Source: Ziziphus jujuba
Lineage: Eukaryota; Streptophyta; Magnoliopsida; Rosales; Rhamnaceae
Assembly (NCBI RefSeq): GCF_031755915.1
Contig: NC_083379.1
Location: 22,630,001 to 22,694,000, forward strand
Direction of reading: 5' to 3'
DNA length: 64,000 nt
In this document: positions 45,144 through 58,877 of the stretch, one piece after another
Position numbering within the stretch: the first letter of the stretch is position 1
Layout: the number at the start of each line of letters is the position of its first letter
Position numbers and translations under genes: made by a program
Notes under the pieces: model-generated
The model's input: the letters and a program-made list of their open reading frames with translations, nothing else
Databases searched by the model: none
Told to the model about the DNA's origin: nothing

Positions 45144-45690
45144 TAAATTATTCATTTTTAAAAGGAAATTTTCAATTTTGCTTTTAGAATTTGATTATCA
45201 ATCTAGCCATCCATATGATATGATGGGAAACTAACTTTTATTTCCTTCAGCTTTAGGGTTTTTGGCATCTGTTCTCCAAATTTTCCTTTTCCTTTTTTTT
45301 TTTTAAATAGTGTTTATTGCATTTTTTGGAAATTAATAATATTTTTAAATATATTAAATTCACTATGTAAATGTATTTAAAGGTCCAATTATATATTTCT
45401 TTTAATGGAAATCGCTTCTTTTTGTCCATAGAAAAAAAAGAAAAAGAAAAAAAAGTTCCATAATGTTTGTATAGATGAGCTTTTGAAGCTTAGGACGATA
45501 CGAACTCCTCCAAGGGAAAGGAATAGGCCTACATAAAGCATTCTTTGCTAACGAATTAGCTACTTTATTTGCGCTATGAAATATATATGAAAAAATTACA
45601 AGTACTAAAACTAGATTGTAGATGTAGAATATCACCAAGAAGAGTCATGCATTCAAGCTAGTGGTATGCTGATCTAGCCCATATGACAAT
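45144..45690. other. AT-rich spacer
   Basis: No gene or recognisable element. Confidence 0.5.
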
Positions 45691-48600
45691 AAATTATATA
45701 GAGTAATTTGACCATTCCAAATCCGGATACATTGGAAATAATTTTGGAAAATTAATCAATTTATTTTAAATTCCGCAAATAAAGGGATTTAATATTTTAT
45801 TTCCATCTTAGTTTAGAAATTTTTTAAAGGTGATTTTAGTGTTTTTTTTATTTCTATTAATTTATGTACTAAGGTTTTTGTTTTGGTGCCTATAAATACA
45901 TAGTAATTGAGATTGTAATATTTATTTGTTTATTAAAAAAAACCTTTTGAGTTGTCATCAATTTCTTAGAATTCTTCGAAATCAACAAGATTTTACAAAT
46001 CTTATTACCAAAGAAAAAATAAGATTTTAAATATCTAAATCCAAGTTATTCGTAAACGAATTAATAAATTAGTTTATTTACTTCTTTATTTATATTTTGT
46101 ATTTATGTGATTTATTATCCTTTTCAAGTGGTATCATTGGCTAGCGTTTCTTGCATCATAGAGAGCCTTGAAACACTTCAATGCTTGTGATGAATGGGTG
46201 GACGATGCAAATAAAAATAAAATCACAAAACTACAACAACACACTGATCTATTTGGCGTTATCAACATCTAAATGATATATACATTGAATCTATACTTTT
46301 TCAATTGGATTTGTGCTTTGGAAGGGGACCAATCTGTGGATTTTGATTTAAATTCAATTTTCAATAGGGAGCACCTTGGGGAAAGTTAATTCTCATCTAT
46401 TATTTATTTTCTGGGAATTAACATTTATTATTTGAAGAATTCAAATAATGTGTCGAGTTCTAGATCTATATGAAGTTTGGTAATTGTGATCTTAAATGTC
46501 TTCAAACTTTACAAACTCGGTTGCGCTAGAGACAAAGACAATTGAAGTATGCCATGTATATATATATATATATATATATATATCTAGATTGGAAGATTTC
46601 AATTTTAATATCGAAACTCTGCAATAAATTATATACATTAATTTGAGCATTCCAAATCCGGATAAATTGGAATTAATTTTGGGAAAAGGCATTTAATATT
46701 TTATTTCCATTTTAGTTTAGAAATCTTTTTAATGATGAGATTTTAGCGATTATTTTTTTATTAATTTATATGTATTGAAGGTTGTAATATTGAGTTGTTT
46801 AGGAATGATATTTTGACTTTCTTCTTGTTCTTCTTTTTTTTCTTTTTTTTCCTCAAATTCTTGGTATTTTGTAGAATCAATAAGATTTTGAATATCTAAA
46901 TCTAAGTTATTCATAAGTGAATCAACGGATTAAATTATTTGTCTTTGTATTTGTGTTATTATTATTATTATTTTTCATGTTTTCGTGTTGCATTAGTTAT
47001 TAGAGCCTTGTGATTTTTTTATTTATTTTTTCTTTTTTATGTTTTCATGCTGCATTAGTTATTAGAGCCTATTAGCACTACAAAATAGAGGGATGTCGCT
47101 TTGGAAACATCTTGATGCTTGTGAAGAATGGATAGATGATGAATATGAAGGTAAAATCACACACTTGCAACAATTCACTGAACTATTTGGTATTACCCCG
47201 CTTGAGTGGATACTCCAGTGAATCTAAACTTTATCAATTGGGTTTCTGTCTTTGAAGAGGACTAGTAGATTTTGATTCAAATCTAATTTTCGAAACTCAA
47301 TTTTTATGTATTATTGATTTTCTTAAAATTAACATTTATTATTTGAACAACTCAAACGACTTGTGGCTGATTTGTTGACCTACATGAAATTTGATAATCA
47401 TGATGTTAAATGTCTTCAGACTCTTAGAAGTCGATTGTGCCAGAGATTAAAACAATTGAACCAATTTTATTTTTTTAATTCAAAATAGAATATTTCAATT
47501 TCAAGATTGATATTCGAATATGTATTTTTTCCAAAAGGGGAAAAATAATGTAGCATATGATAATAAATTATATGAAGCAATTTGAGCATTCCAAACCTGG
47601 ATAAATTGTAAATAATTTTGGGAAATCAATCAATTGAGTTTTAATTTCCCAAATAAGGGGATTTAATATATAATTTCCATCTTAGTTTATAAATCTTTTA
47701 ATTATGGGATCTTAGCATTTTTTTTTTTTATTAAGAGAATCTCTTTTTATAATTCCAAAAGCTTGTTATTTACACACTACTATTTAAATAAATAAAAAAT
47801 ATAAAATTATTTTATATAATATTTTTAATATCCAAAATATCCTAAATTCGTACATTCCCCAATTAAGTTAAAAATATGTTTTTTTCACAAATCTTTCACA
47901 ATTCAAACATTATTTTAGAAAAACTCTTGGTTGTGATTGGGCAATAAATTTAAGGGTTTTTGGCGAAACTGATAGTGACAAAATTCTATAGAATTTTCTT
48001 TCCAATCAAAATGTTTTTTTTTCTTTTTTATGAAATTGATGGTCATGAAAACTCCAACGAATTATTCTGTTGTGAAATTCTGAATACTTTGAATTATTCA
48101 ATTATATACTTTTGAATATATAGAAATTTCTTTAATCTCGTACTTGTAAATTTTTTTGGAGAATTTATTTTTAATATTTTCGATCGTAAATTTCTAAATA
48201 ACGTTAAAGATTTTTGGTTATATATTTCTAAATAAAAACAAAGTGTTCAATTCTAAACCAAAAAATAAATAATTAAGTTCAGCAAACCACAATATAAAAA
48301 AAACTCAAACATGAATAACTAAGAAGATTGTTGTTCTAGTCAAACATCGTTGGTAAATGAACAAACATAAAATAATATAAAAATTACAAAACAAAATAAA
48401 TCATTGCAAAATAAAAAAAGAAAATAGATATATATTACTCTTCCATATTTTTGAATTTCTATGATTTGTATAACTATTTTGTACACAAATTTAGTTTATG
48501 ATGGAGTATAAATCATATAAAGATATTTGAAAATAAAAATAAATAAATGAATAATAGGGTATATTAAAAAATGTTCAATTGTCAAATGTTTTTGGTATTT

Positions 48601-48880
48601 TTAAACATGAGTAAAAATATAAAATTTAAAAAAATTCATTTTGTAGTGCAACTAAAAAACTTCTTTTTTTATTAATTTATATTAGGAATTTTATTTTGGT
48701 GCCCATGGATACAGAGTATGGGAGGCTATAGTAGTTAGTTGTTTATGAATAATAATATTAGTTTTTTTCAATTTTTCTCAATTCTCTAAATCTGGATTGA
48801 GTCAAAAAAATAAATTATATTTTCTTGTAATTTATTTATGTAATTTATTGTCTTTTTATGTTATAAGATCTTGAATTCCA
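45670..48880 (+). mobile_element. decayed non-autonomous LTR element with three LTR copies
   Basis: The stretch aataaattatat...ggataaattgg...atttaatattttatttccat occurs at about 45690, 46622 and 47565, i.e. spaced about 935 bases. Each copy is followed by a T-rich LTR body and a mutated Met-primer-like site (gtggtatcattggc near 46131; gttattagagcct near 46998 and 47056). Before the third copy is a purine tract (aaaaggggaaaaataa, 47535) and then TGTAGCATATGATAA at 47552. The third copy is apparently split by about 0.9 kb of other DNA (47730-48665), because its second half resumes near 48670. No coding frames. Confidence 0.45.
46558..46581. repeat. (TA)n microsatellite
   Basis: Pure TA repeat in the interior of the decayed LTR element. 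Confidence 0.85.
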
Positions 48881-48937
48881 CTCCCTACTTTAAAGTAATG
48901 ATTATTATAATCTCATAAAAAAAAAAATGAAATTTTA

Positions 48938-48962
48938 TCCACATGTTTCCTACTTTTTTTTC

Positions 48963-49011
<49 letters not shown>

Positions 49012-49054
49012 ATATCCACATGTTTCCTAACTTTTTTTCAATACACACACACAC

Positions 49055-49100
<46 letters not shown>
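48938..49100. repeat. duplicated (AC)n microsatellite
   Basis: Two copies of tccacatgtttcctac(t)ttttttcaa followed by (AC)n, at 48938 and 49014 (period 76). The frames over it are repeat artefacts. Confidence 0.85.
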
Positions 49101-49109
49101 ATGCATTGA

Positions 49110-49539
49110 CTAATTTTGTCAAATTCGTTTTCACATTATTGAATAAAAACAATAATTTAGATAGCAATATAAGGCCCTTGTTATTTGGGGAAGCCTCGCC
49201 CGTTGAGTGGAACATCAAATCAATAGAACTCGCACTTAAAAATTAAAAAATATTGTGGACTTCAACAGCGGCTTTCACATGTTGACTTTGATGGGATGAA
49301 AATGTGTTGCAAGTAACACTTTTTAATCATGAAACCTGCCGTTGAAGAAAACGAATGATGACTTCTCAAGTGGTAAAAAGCACCCAGATTTCAGATTTAT
49401 TGGTTTTTGCTTTCAGTGATTTAAAACCTGCACAGTCTGTCAATGGCACTATGCCAAACCTTAACTCTTCTGTCAGATAGCAGTTCTAATCAAATCCTCC
49501 AAAAATATCAAAGAAAAAAATAAGGGGTGCTTCGGTAAC

Positions 49540-49570
<31 letters not shown>

Positions 49571-52500
49571 GTAATTGTGTGTAATTTGTATTGTTTAAAA
49601 TATTTGTTGTAATGTTAGTTAATAATAGTTTAATTTTTTTAAATATCTCAATTATATATAGATATAGGAAAAGATTAAAATCATGTCAATATAACTCTTT
49701 TAGAATAATATCTTAAATTCTGATATTTGATTTCTTATAATTGGGCTGTGCATTGCTATTTTTTTAGCCCAGTGATAAAATCAAAACTAGTATTTAGGAC
49801 CTGATTTAAAAAATCAAATCAAATCAAATCATCTTAACTTGGGACTGACTGGATAATATATGTTTTCCTATAACTATCCAGGTTTTAAAGTTAGATTTAA
49901 AATGTATTTTTAATGATTTTATCACTAGACTAAATTTATGAATACCAATTAATTATATTTTTTAATGGAAAAAATATTAAAAAAAAATCAAACCGTGCAA
50001 TTTGAATTGGTTTTCAATTTGATAAATATATATATATATATATATATAAGTACAATATTATTAAAATTAGATTTTTAATATCAAAACTAATATCATTACA
50101 TGAATGTTAAAATTTAAAATTATGTTTATTAATAATTGAATTTCGATAAAATTTATTTATTTTAAATAGAATTTTAATATCTCATTAAATACATATTTTA
50201 CCAGTTTTGAAATTTAAATTCTAACATTTAATATGATAACTTATACAGAAAAATCTGACATTAAAATTATAAAATCATCCTAATATAAATGTGATTATAT
50301 ATATATATATATATTTAAATTTATAATTATTTGAAATATCATCCAAATTAATTGAAACCAACAACACCTTTTTCTTTCCTTTTTTATTTTTTTTTTAAAG
50401 AAAACAAAAACACTTCATTATTTATTATTATAATTATTATTCTTTTGGAATTTTAGCACCTATACACCTCAACTATTAAGCTTTTGCACTTTGGTCCTTT
50501 TTTTTTTTTGACATTTTGTTCCTTTATTTATATTTTTGTCAATGTAGTTCCTTAACTTTTTTTCATCCACGTTTTTACTTTTTTGAGATATGAACTTGCT
50601 ATATAATAAAATAATAAAATTATAAAATTAGACAATTTTAAAATAACTGTGCATATGGCATTAAGAATGTTGCACACGTCAAAACTGCTAAAAAATAAAT
50701 AAATTATGATAAAATTGACCAAAATGCTAAAAGGAAATTGAAATTTAAAAACCAAAAAAAAAAAAAAAAAAAAAAAACATCAAAACGCAAAACCCTTATA
50801 ACAGACCAACAGATTACTCTTTCGTATTTTCTTTTGAAAGATTTTTTCTCATAATTCTATTTAAACTCTGTACAGTTTCATATATCTTAATTATCTAAAA
50901 TATCCTTTCTCTTTTTTGAATTTTTTTTTTTTTGGCTTTTTCAAACTATATATATAATTGTTCTTCTTTCTGCAGTAGCTATTAAAGCAAGCTGATGGCA
51001 TAATGCAATAGGTTCTCGCATACTTCTAATAGACCACCACCGTCCCTTTATGTTGGTTTTTATTTTATAGAAAAAATAAAATTAAATGTTGTTTTGTTTT
51101 CTTCATAAAAAAAAAAAAAAATGAAAGATCAATGGCTGATGCATGGTTTTTGGCTGGTATACAGTCGGCATATTCCCTCTTAAAATTCAAATCCAACTTT
51201 CTGATATTGTTAGTATGGCTCTTCAGGTGGTGGACGGTCTTTCAAGTAAAAAAAATTATTTAATTATTTAAGAGTAAAATAATGCAAAATTTAATTTTTC
51301 AAAAAAGAAAAAGACAAAGTGGCAGCAGTGCCATGAGTCTGTAGCTCCCTTGGTAGCCAAAAGTGGTCGGTCACAAGCGGTAGCTGCTGTTTTACAGGGA
51401 AAAAGTTTAAAAACAAAAAGACAAGGGGAAAAAAAAAAAACTTAATGATTGAGGATTTAAAAGAATTAAGGATATTTTAGCATATTCAACAGGGACTACA
51501 TAGAGTTGTTTTGGTATTACAACAGGAATTTTTCTTTTCTTTTTTAAACTCCAACAGACAGTTGTAACCAAAAGAGCATTTTAAATGAAACAGTGACTGA
51601 AGCACCAACCTTAACTTTCTTTTTTGTTTTTTAGGATAATGTTGATTGAGATTCTTTTTTTTTTTTAAGGCAAGTATGTTGATTGAGATTGTTAGTCATA
51701 TATTTATGATCAGTTTTTATTTCTTTCCCCAATAAACTTCTTGCACAAAGAATATTCTCCTACTTATTCCGCACTACTTTTCTTTGTTGCCTTTAAAAAA
51801 TGTCATTTGGCCACATAGAATCATACACATCACAGAAGAAAAAACAAAGCTAAATGCAACCGAGTTGTGTCCATTTTATTTAATTTATACCAAAAATGGA
51901 ATTTCTATAATGAAATCTACATACCTGATAATATTCCTTGGAATATATTTTATCCTTTTATTAATTAATATGTTTTTGAATATAGTGATTTTGATAGAGA
52001 CAAAACTTATGTAATTTGACATGCTTTGATATGTAGCCATAAGATATGCTTCGTGGAAACGGTTTTTTACCAATAGGGTGAGTTCCAGAGCCAATTATTT
52101 GGCCATATAAGAAGGGTATGGACCTAGCGTATATAGAGACTAAGCCACTTATTCTATACCACGATTAGAAATACAATATTACTTTGAAGAGGAGACCAGA
52201 ACAATAAAAACCTTGGCAATGAAAATGACTAGTTCCTAACAACCTTCTTTTCCACTTCAACAAGCATACTTGAATTTTTTTAGTACTTCTTTTTTATTTT
52301 GTCTTCCTTTTTGAGTGGATTGCAATACTGTAAGTTGTTGCACTTTCCAATGTATGTTTCCCAATATTTGACCCGAATTCCAGTACTGAACCTTTGGTCA
52401 TCTTTAGTGGTCATGGGTCAAGTTCCTCAGAGAGATCTCTTCCTCACTTTCTTTAAGATTTTAAGCCATTAACTAGAAAAATATTTTTTTCCCCCATGTT

Positions 52501-53470
52501 GGCTAACTTTTGCAGGTCCAAACCCCTCCCCCACCCCAAAAAGAATAAAAAATTAAAAAAAAAAGGAAAAAAAGAAAAAAAGTCACCCACCTCCATGCCA
52601 ATCCCACCAATGTGAAACTCAGCTTTGGTTTCAAATTAAATCATAAATAGCCAAGTTGGGGGAGCAATATTCATCATTTCTAGTACTCCATTATATTTAT
52701 ATCATTAGTTTGTAATTGTTATGTATTGACTGGTTTCTTGTAGAGAATCTTGCTAGAAAGATTTCTAATCCAATTCCCTTATTTCATTTCCTCTTTATCT
52801 CTCTCTTTCTCACATGCACAAACGGTACAACAAAGAATCCCACATTATAATTGTCTGTATTTTGTTTAAAATATGTAGTGGAGTGACTGCATCAGAACAA
52901 CACTGCATTGGATCAATTTGCAAACGGGGAAAGAAAGGATTTTAATATTTTTGCTGTCATTATGTTGCAGTTGGCAATTAAAAAAAAAAGAGCATTTTTG
53001 TTTTAAAAATTGAAGTGCTATAGTACAACATAAGGTCCCCCATGAAAAATAAAAATAAAAACAAAAAAGCAACAAGGCAGAATATTCACAAACTCATTCC
53101 CTCCTCTGCTCTAAAATTTTCTTGCTACCAGTATCAAAACAATGTTCAAGGTTTCCAAAGTTCCATTAATTCTAATGAATGGACTTTTCCAACATGTAGT
53201 AATTTTCTTGATCATCTTCGGCTACGTCACTGGATAAGCAGAACTACGGTGTAGGAATAAAGTTATTCTCAATTTGTATCTTATCCATTGAAAGTGGATA
53301 TGGTATTATAAAAATGGAGGAAGGATATATAACACTCTCTCTCGCATTCACAAAATGGACATCACACTTTCTACGACCACAAGTGCATGTGCATTTAATC
53401 GAGGGCATCATAAAAGACGATTATGCTCATTATTTTTTAAAGGTCATAATATTGTACATAACGTTGCATT
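49110..53470. other. AT-rich spacer without recognised genes
   Basis: Contains (TA)n at 49541-49564, 50026-50047 and 50298-50314, long A runs (50754-50777, 51108-51121) and T runs. Open frames of up to 76 codons are hydrophobic or low in complexity and match nothing I know. No promoter, RNA gene or transposon end could be defined. Confidence 0.5.
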
Positions 53471-53478
53471 TTAACATT

Positions 53479-53480
53479 GA

Positions 53481-53526
<46 letters not shown>
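53479..53526. repeat. (TA)n-(GA)n compound microsatellite
   Basis: About 24 bases of TA followed by about 22 bases of GA. Confidence 0.9.
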
Positions 53527-54147
53527 GATAAAGCAGGATCACTTTTTAAAGAAAAGCTTTTTGCAAAGTCAGCTGGTAATCACGTCAAAAAATGCACGAT
53601 TTATGATCATGCAAGTTTCCAACAACATTCCCTCTCTATTTAATTCTCTTCTTTTAGTACTATTTTTTATAAGAAGACGGACATGAGATTTTTTGAGTAG
53701 TGATACAAGTGCAGATCGATATCTTGTATGGTGAATGACAGATAGAAAAGTGCATTCTCTCAATCACAAAATGATGCAGATTTCTTGTGTCCCCTGCCTT
53801 CATATGTATAAGTGCCGAGGGACTATTTTTTATGACTTGAAAAAGGGGAAGAGATTTGCATAAATATTAGTAGCAGTATAAAAAGTACGAAAGTAATATA
53901 TATAGGATTGAATAGTAGTAATTAAATGGTAGGTAGTAACAGAACAAGAACAATATATTTTTTTAGGTGGATATGTTTATATACTTTTGTTGAGTCTGTG
54001 ATTTTCATACCCACAAGTTTCTTCAATGGCAAATTAATGAGTGCAAGTACAACTTTTCACTTTCTATATTTGGGATGTCTCAGATTTCCTACCTGTCATC
54101 CCCTTTTTGTCATTGTACATTGAAGGATCTAATTCTGACCATTGTGC

Positions 54148-54207
54148 TACTTTTATTTTTATTTTTATTTTTATTTTTATTTTTAGTTTATTTATTTATT
54201 TATTTTT
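54148..54207. repeat. (TTTTTA)n and (TTTA)n low-complexity tract
   Basis: About five units of TTTTTA followed by TTTA units. Confidence 0.8.
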
Positions 54208-54411
54208 TCCAGTTGAGGTATCGAGTGTAGAGAGCTACCAACAAAGGTATGATAAAATTTTTGTTGTTTTTGTTGTTTTTTTTTTCTTATTATTTATTTA
54301 TTTTTCTAGAGGGGGTTTTTGCCAATAAAAGTAAGAATACAGTAAAAAATGTGGAATTTTAGGTTTTGCAACAGAAATTAATTCTACTGAAACATCGGCT
54401 TAGGTAAAACA

Positions 54412-54935
54412 CATATGGAGGCTCAATGACCTCAAAAAATTCATAATCTACTTCTAGCTATCGCCTAGTAAGTGCTAGGCCTATTTGCCATAGCTTTTCA
54501 AAAATAGTTTTTGACTTTTAAAGCAGAAAAACAACTTAAAAATATTTGGACACTTCCTTACAGCTATCCAAATAGAGCTTAAATTGTATCATTGGCAGAA
54601 TAGATATAATGCATAAACTTCGTAGTAGTTTAAATTTTAAGGGTTAAAATTATATATATATATATATATATGGAGGTTCAATGACCACAAGAATTCATAC
54701 TATACTTTTAGATAGCACTTAGTAAGTGCTAGGCGTATTTGTCATAGCTTTTTAAAGTTTTTTTTTTTAAATAATAATAATAATAATAATAATAATAATT
54801 TTAAGCTCAGAAAACTGCTTAAAAACTATTTGGACACTTCCTAACAGCTATCTCAAATAGAATCTAACAGTATATTGGCAGAAAATACATACAATAGAAA
54901 CTTCTTAACAGTTTAAATTTTAAAGGTTACTATTT
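54412..54935. repeat. tandem duplication of about 260 bases
   Basis: Copy 1 starts atggaggctcaatgacc (54412) and copy 2 atggaggttcaatgacc (54670). Both continue through agtaagtgctaggc and aactatttggacacttcc. Copy 2 contains an added (AAT)n run at 54769-54800, and (TA)n lies at the junction. Confidence 0.75.
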
Positions 54936-54939
54936 TAAA

Positions 54940-56370
54940 TTGTATCATAGCTCCAATATTTAGTATTTGATTCTATTGAATTATATGTTTGAATCCTACG
55001 AACCTATTTTTATTAGCTTATTGTTTTGCATGTATAAGCGCACTTTCTGTCCCCTTAACAGATGAGCTTACACGTGAGCTAGCTTAACAGAAACAATATG
55101 TTCTACATAATTATTAAGTAGTATTACTCTGTAGCAGCATCAGCGCAATAAATATTGTGTTTGTATATGTGTACAAGTGTGCAGCATGTTTGAGGGATTT
55201 AATTTAATTGTTGTTGGAGTTGCATTAGTCACTGTGATTAAATGGTATAAAGTGGATCTTATATATATGTGCTTCAAATCAAATGCCATAGTTTACAAGA
55301 AGAGAAGTCAATTAGGAAATCCCAGAACACGAGCATCATTATTTTGTTCTTGAAGCTGAAAAAGTAACGAATGAGAAGGATAACCAGCTTGAGAATTTTA
55401 TAATCTGCGCAGCTTTTGCTAATCAATCATCATAGAAAGCATTATAAAACCACGCCAGCTTGATTAGTGATTTGATGATGGTTTACTACTTATTAAGGAC
55501 TAAATTACAGGAGCATGGTGGACTTCTGCACATGCAATTATTATTATTATTTGAAAGATTTTTTTTTTCTTTAAAAGGAAAAGATGATGGAATAGTCTTG
55601 GCCACAATTATAAAGTAGGAACAGTACTATTCTGAAAAAAAAAAAGAAGATAAAACACTAAAATTAAAAGAATGGCCTATGAAAAAAAAAAAAAGAAAAA
55701 GAAAAGATATATGTATTTCATTCAACTAGCTTGAGTCTATCTACTAAATGTCCCTACCAAACAAAGTGCACCATTAAATCCTCCTTTGGACCAAGTAAAA
55801 ACAGTTCTACTACGTAATTGTTTGTATTAAGGAAAAATTGATCAATCTCCATTTAAAAGACATACTTTCCTTGCAGTGTTTTCCAAAGTAGAATAAATTG
55901 CAAACTGTTTATTTTCTATTGGGGGGAAGACAAAGTGCTTGGTATTATCCCATTTGCACCAGAATCCTCTTAAATTAAGATTTTCCGCCATATATAATGA
56001 CCTACACAGCACGTCATGCACTAGTCTGTAACGCACATTGCAGAAAGTACTTTTCATTTTTTTTTTTTGTTTTAATTAATGTTAATTTCATCTGAAGACC
56101 AAATAGAGTAGAGCCTTTGAAATATGACCTAACCGCAATTTTATTCTTTAGGTTTCACGGATCAATATCGTCACGGTTAATAGCTTATAGGGCAAATAAG
56201 TCATTTAACAGAAATTCGACCAGATCTATATTGAAAAACGTGCACTACCTCTAAATACATTTTAAAAATAATTTAGTAAACGTAAATATTAGATACTAGA
56301 TTTTTACCTTGGAAAAGAAAAAAAATAAAATAAAATAAGAATAAATATAGTGAAACAGTTAATAAAACAA
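54940..56370. other. AT-rich spacer
   Basis: No gene supported; a 71-codon minus-strand frame at 55842-56057 is not recognised. Confidence 0.5.
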
Positions 56371-58197
56371 TTAATAAAAATAATAAATATAAAAAAGAAC
56401 AATAACAAAAAGTTATGATAAAAATAATTAATTTGCTTTGGATTTTTTTTCTCAAACAAAAAAATATTCTATTTATTTAAATACAACCCAAACAGCAATT
56501 AAATTATAAAATTTTGCTTTGATAAACTATTTAATTTATCTTATGTATCAAATATTGATGTGACATAAAATTAAATAAGATAAAAAAGAAAAAAGAAAAA
56601 ATTTTTAAAATTTTTTTCTAAAACAAAATTAATGGATTTAAACACCATAATAAGAATTTTGATTGACTTCTATTGAAGGATTCATTTTTTTTTTGGTTAT
56701 GTTTTTAATATTGAAAAAAATGTTTTAAATTAATATTGTTATATATGATTTATCAATCTCATTTTTAAATAGGTAAGAATAAAAATGAGTTAAATATAAA
56801 TAGTCTATTAAATTATTATTATTATTATTATTTTAAACAACTAGATCATTACTGTTAGATTATAATTCAAGAATTATTATGATATTTATCTTGCAAAAGA
56901 AAAATAAATGCATTATGTGTAGGTAACTTTAGAGATAATTTATTTTTTTAAAATAATAAAATATAAAAAAGAACAATAATAAAAATAATTAATTTGCTTT
57001 GGATTTTTTTTCTCAAACAAAAAAATATTCTCTTTATTTAAATACAACCCAAACAACAATTAAATTATAAAATTTTAATTTAATGAACTATCTAACTTAC
57101 CTTATGGTATTAAATATTGATGTGATATAAAATTAAATAGGATAAAGAAGGAAAAATATAAAATTTTCAAATTTTTTCTAAAAAAAATAAAATTTAAATA
57201 CCGTATAAAAATTTAATTGAATTCTATTAAATGATCAATTTTCTCTAATTACGTTTTTAATATTGAAAAATATAAAAATGCTTTAAATTAATATTATCAT
57301 ATATGATTTGTCAATCTCACTCTTAATCTCTGTAACACCCCGTCCCGAACCATGTCGGAATTTTTGCACGTTGACCGAGGTTGACTGTTGACCGTTGACC
57401 GAAGGGGTCAAAAGTTGACTTTTTGACTCGATTGAAATCCTAGGTTGACTGAGGTACCATTAGGAAGTACACGTTGACACGAGTTTGTAGACTAGTAGCA
57501 CATTGAAAACGGAGTTACGGTTTGAAAGTTATGAGCAAAACAAATTGAGGTCCAAACTGTCCTATGGGGAAATGAGCTTTGACTCGTGCATGGTTGTGAA
57601 GTACTCGTCGATACGAGTTCACAGACTAGCGGCACGCTTAAAACGGACATCCGGTTAAAAAGTTATGCACGCATCAAGTTTGCCGGATACAGTAATATTT
57701 TAATGTTTTTGAGTTGATGAACAGTGAAATACCACGTGTCGTCACCTGATTGGTCCACGTGGATGAACAATGAACAGTGTCACCACTGTGGCTTTTATTT
57801 GACAAAAATCTTAGGGAAGAGAGAGAAAGAGAGAGAGGAGAGAGATAGAGAGAGAAACCGACCGGCCGTCGGATTCGGACCAATTTTCCGACCATTTTTC
57901 GGCCACACGTGCCAGCCACCCCTCACCATCTCCTCATTTCCAGCCAGCCCACGAAATTTCACGGCCACCGGACCTCCGACGCGCCGGGATCGGAGCGTTT
58001 TCCGGCGAGGGGCTGAAAATCTTCAAACCCCGATTTCTCCGCCGTCCGGCCTCCGTTTGCCTCACCGCCGGTCCCGTTGGATTCCTCTCCCCTCGATCTA
58101 CAAAACCGCCAAAAATCTCATGCAATGGCCACCGCACGCGCCGCCGCCGGCGACCGCCGCGGCTCGCCGGAAGTTACTGTTCCGGCGAGTACCCAGT

Positions 58198-58877
58198 ATA
58201 CCTGGCAATTCGGGTTGGTGGGTCGTGTTCGTGTCAACCCGTTTAATAATCGTGTCAAAAATGCTTAACCCGAACACGACCCATTTATTAATCGTGTCAG
58301 GTACCTAAAACACTAACCCGACCTGTTTATAAACAGGTCAACATGACACGACCCGTTTAACACGATTATTTTAACGGGTCGTGTTGACATATTAACCCGT
58401 TAACCTGAAATTGACCTATTAACCCGAAAACTAACCTATTAACCCGTTAACCCGAAAATTAACCTATTAACTCGAAAAAAAATTTTATTTATTTTTTTAT
58501 TTTTATGTTTTTGTTTTATTAAAGATGTATTTTTTGTTTTTAAAAAAATAATAATAGAAAATTATTTTTATAAAATTTTTAATTATAATATTTTTTAGTT
58601 ATTAAATATTATATTAGTGATAAAATATTAATTTAAAATTAAATTTAAATGGGTTGTAATAGGTATATAATCGTGTCGGATTGAAACTGACTAATAAATG
58701 GGTCGTAATGGGTCAATTTCGAGTTAAACAGGTCAACCCGAAAATGACACGATTAATAATCGTGTTAAACGGGTTGACCTGATTATGACCCGAACCCATT
58801 TATAATAAACCCAAACCCATTTATTCCGTGTCGTTTTCGAGTCGTGTCGCCGTGTCATGATCCAAATTGCCAGGTCT
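58198..58877. mobile_element. MULE-like non-autonomous element inside the solo LTR
   Basis: Ends ATACCTGGCAATTCGG and, reversed and complemented, AGACCTGGCAATTTGG. A 10-base direct repeat AGTACCCAGT flanks it at 58188-58197 and 58878-58887, in the range of Mutator-like target duplications (9-11 bp). Both end regions are full of cgtgt(c/t) and acccgtt motifs that form long subterminal inverted repeats. No transposase. Confidence 0.7.

Noticed and set aside
48938..49100. CRISPR-like repeat layout
   Set aside because: Only two copies, microsatellite in nature, in plant nuclear DNA.
48927..49218. Thr-His and Cys-Val ORFs
   Set aside because: Translations of (AC)n repeats.
51784..52094. Hydrophobic ORFs of 69-76 codons on both strands
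   Set aside because: AT-rich DNA gives Ile/Leu/Phe-rich frames by chance; no motif, no gene context.
54148..54207. Telomere-like repeat
   Set aside because: The unit is TTTTTA, not the plant telomere unit TTTAGGG, and it is very short.
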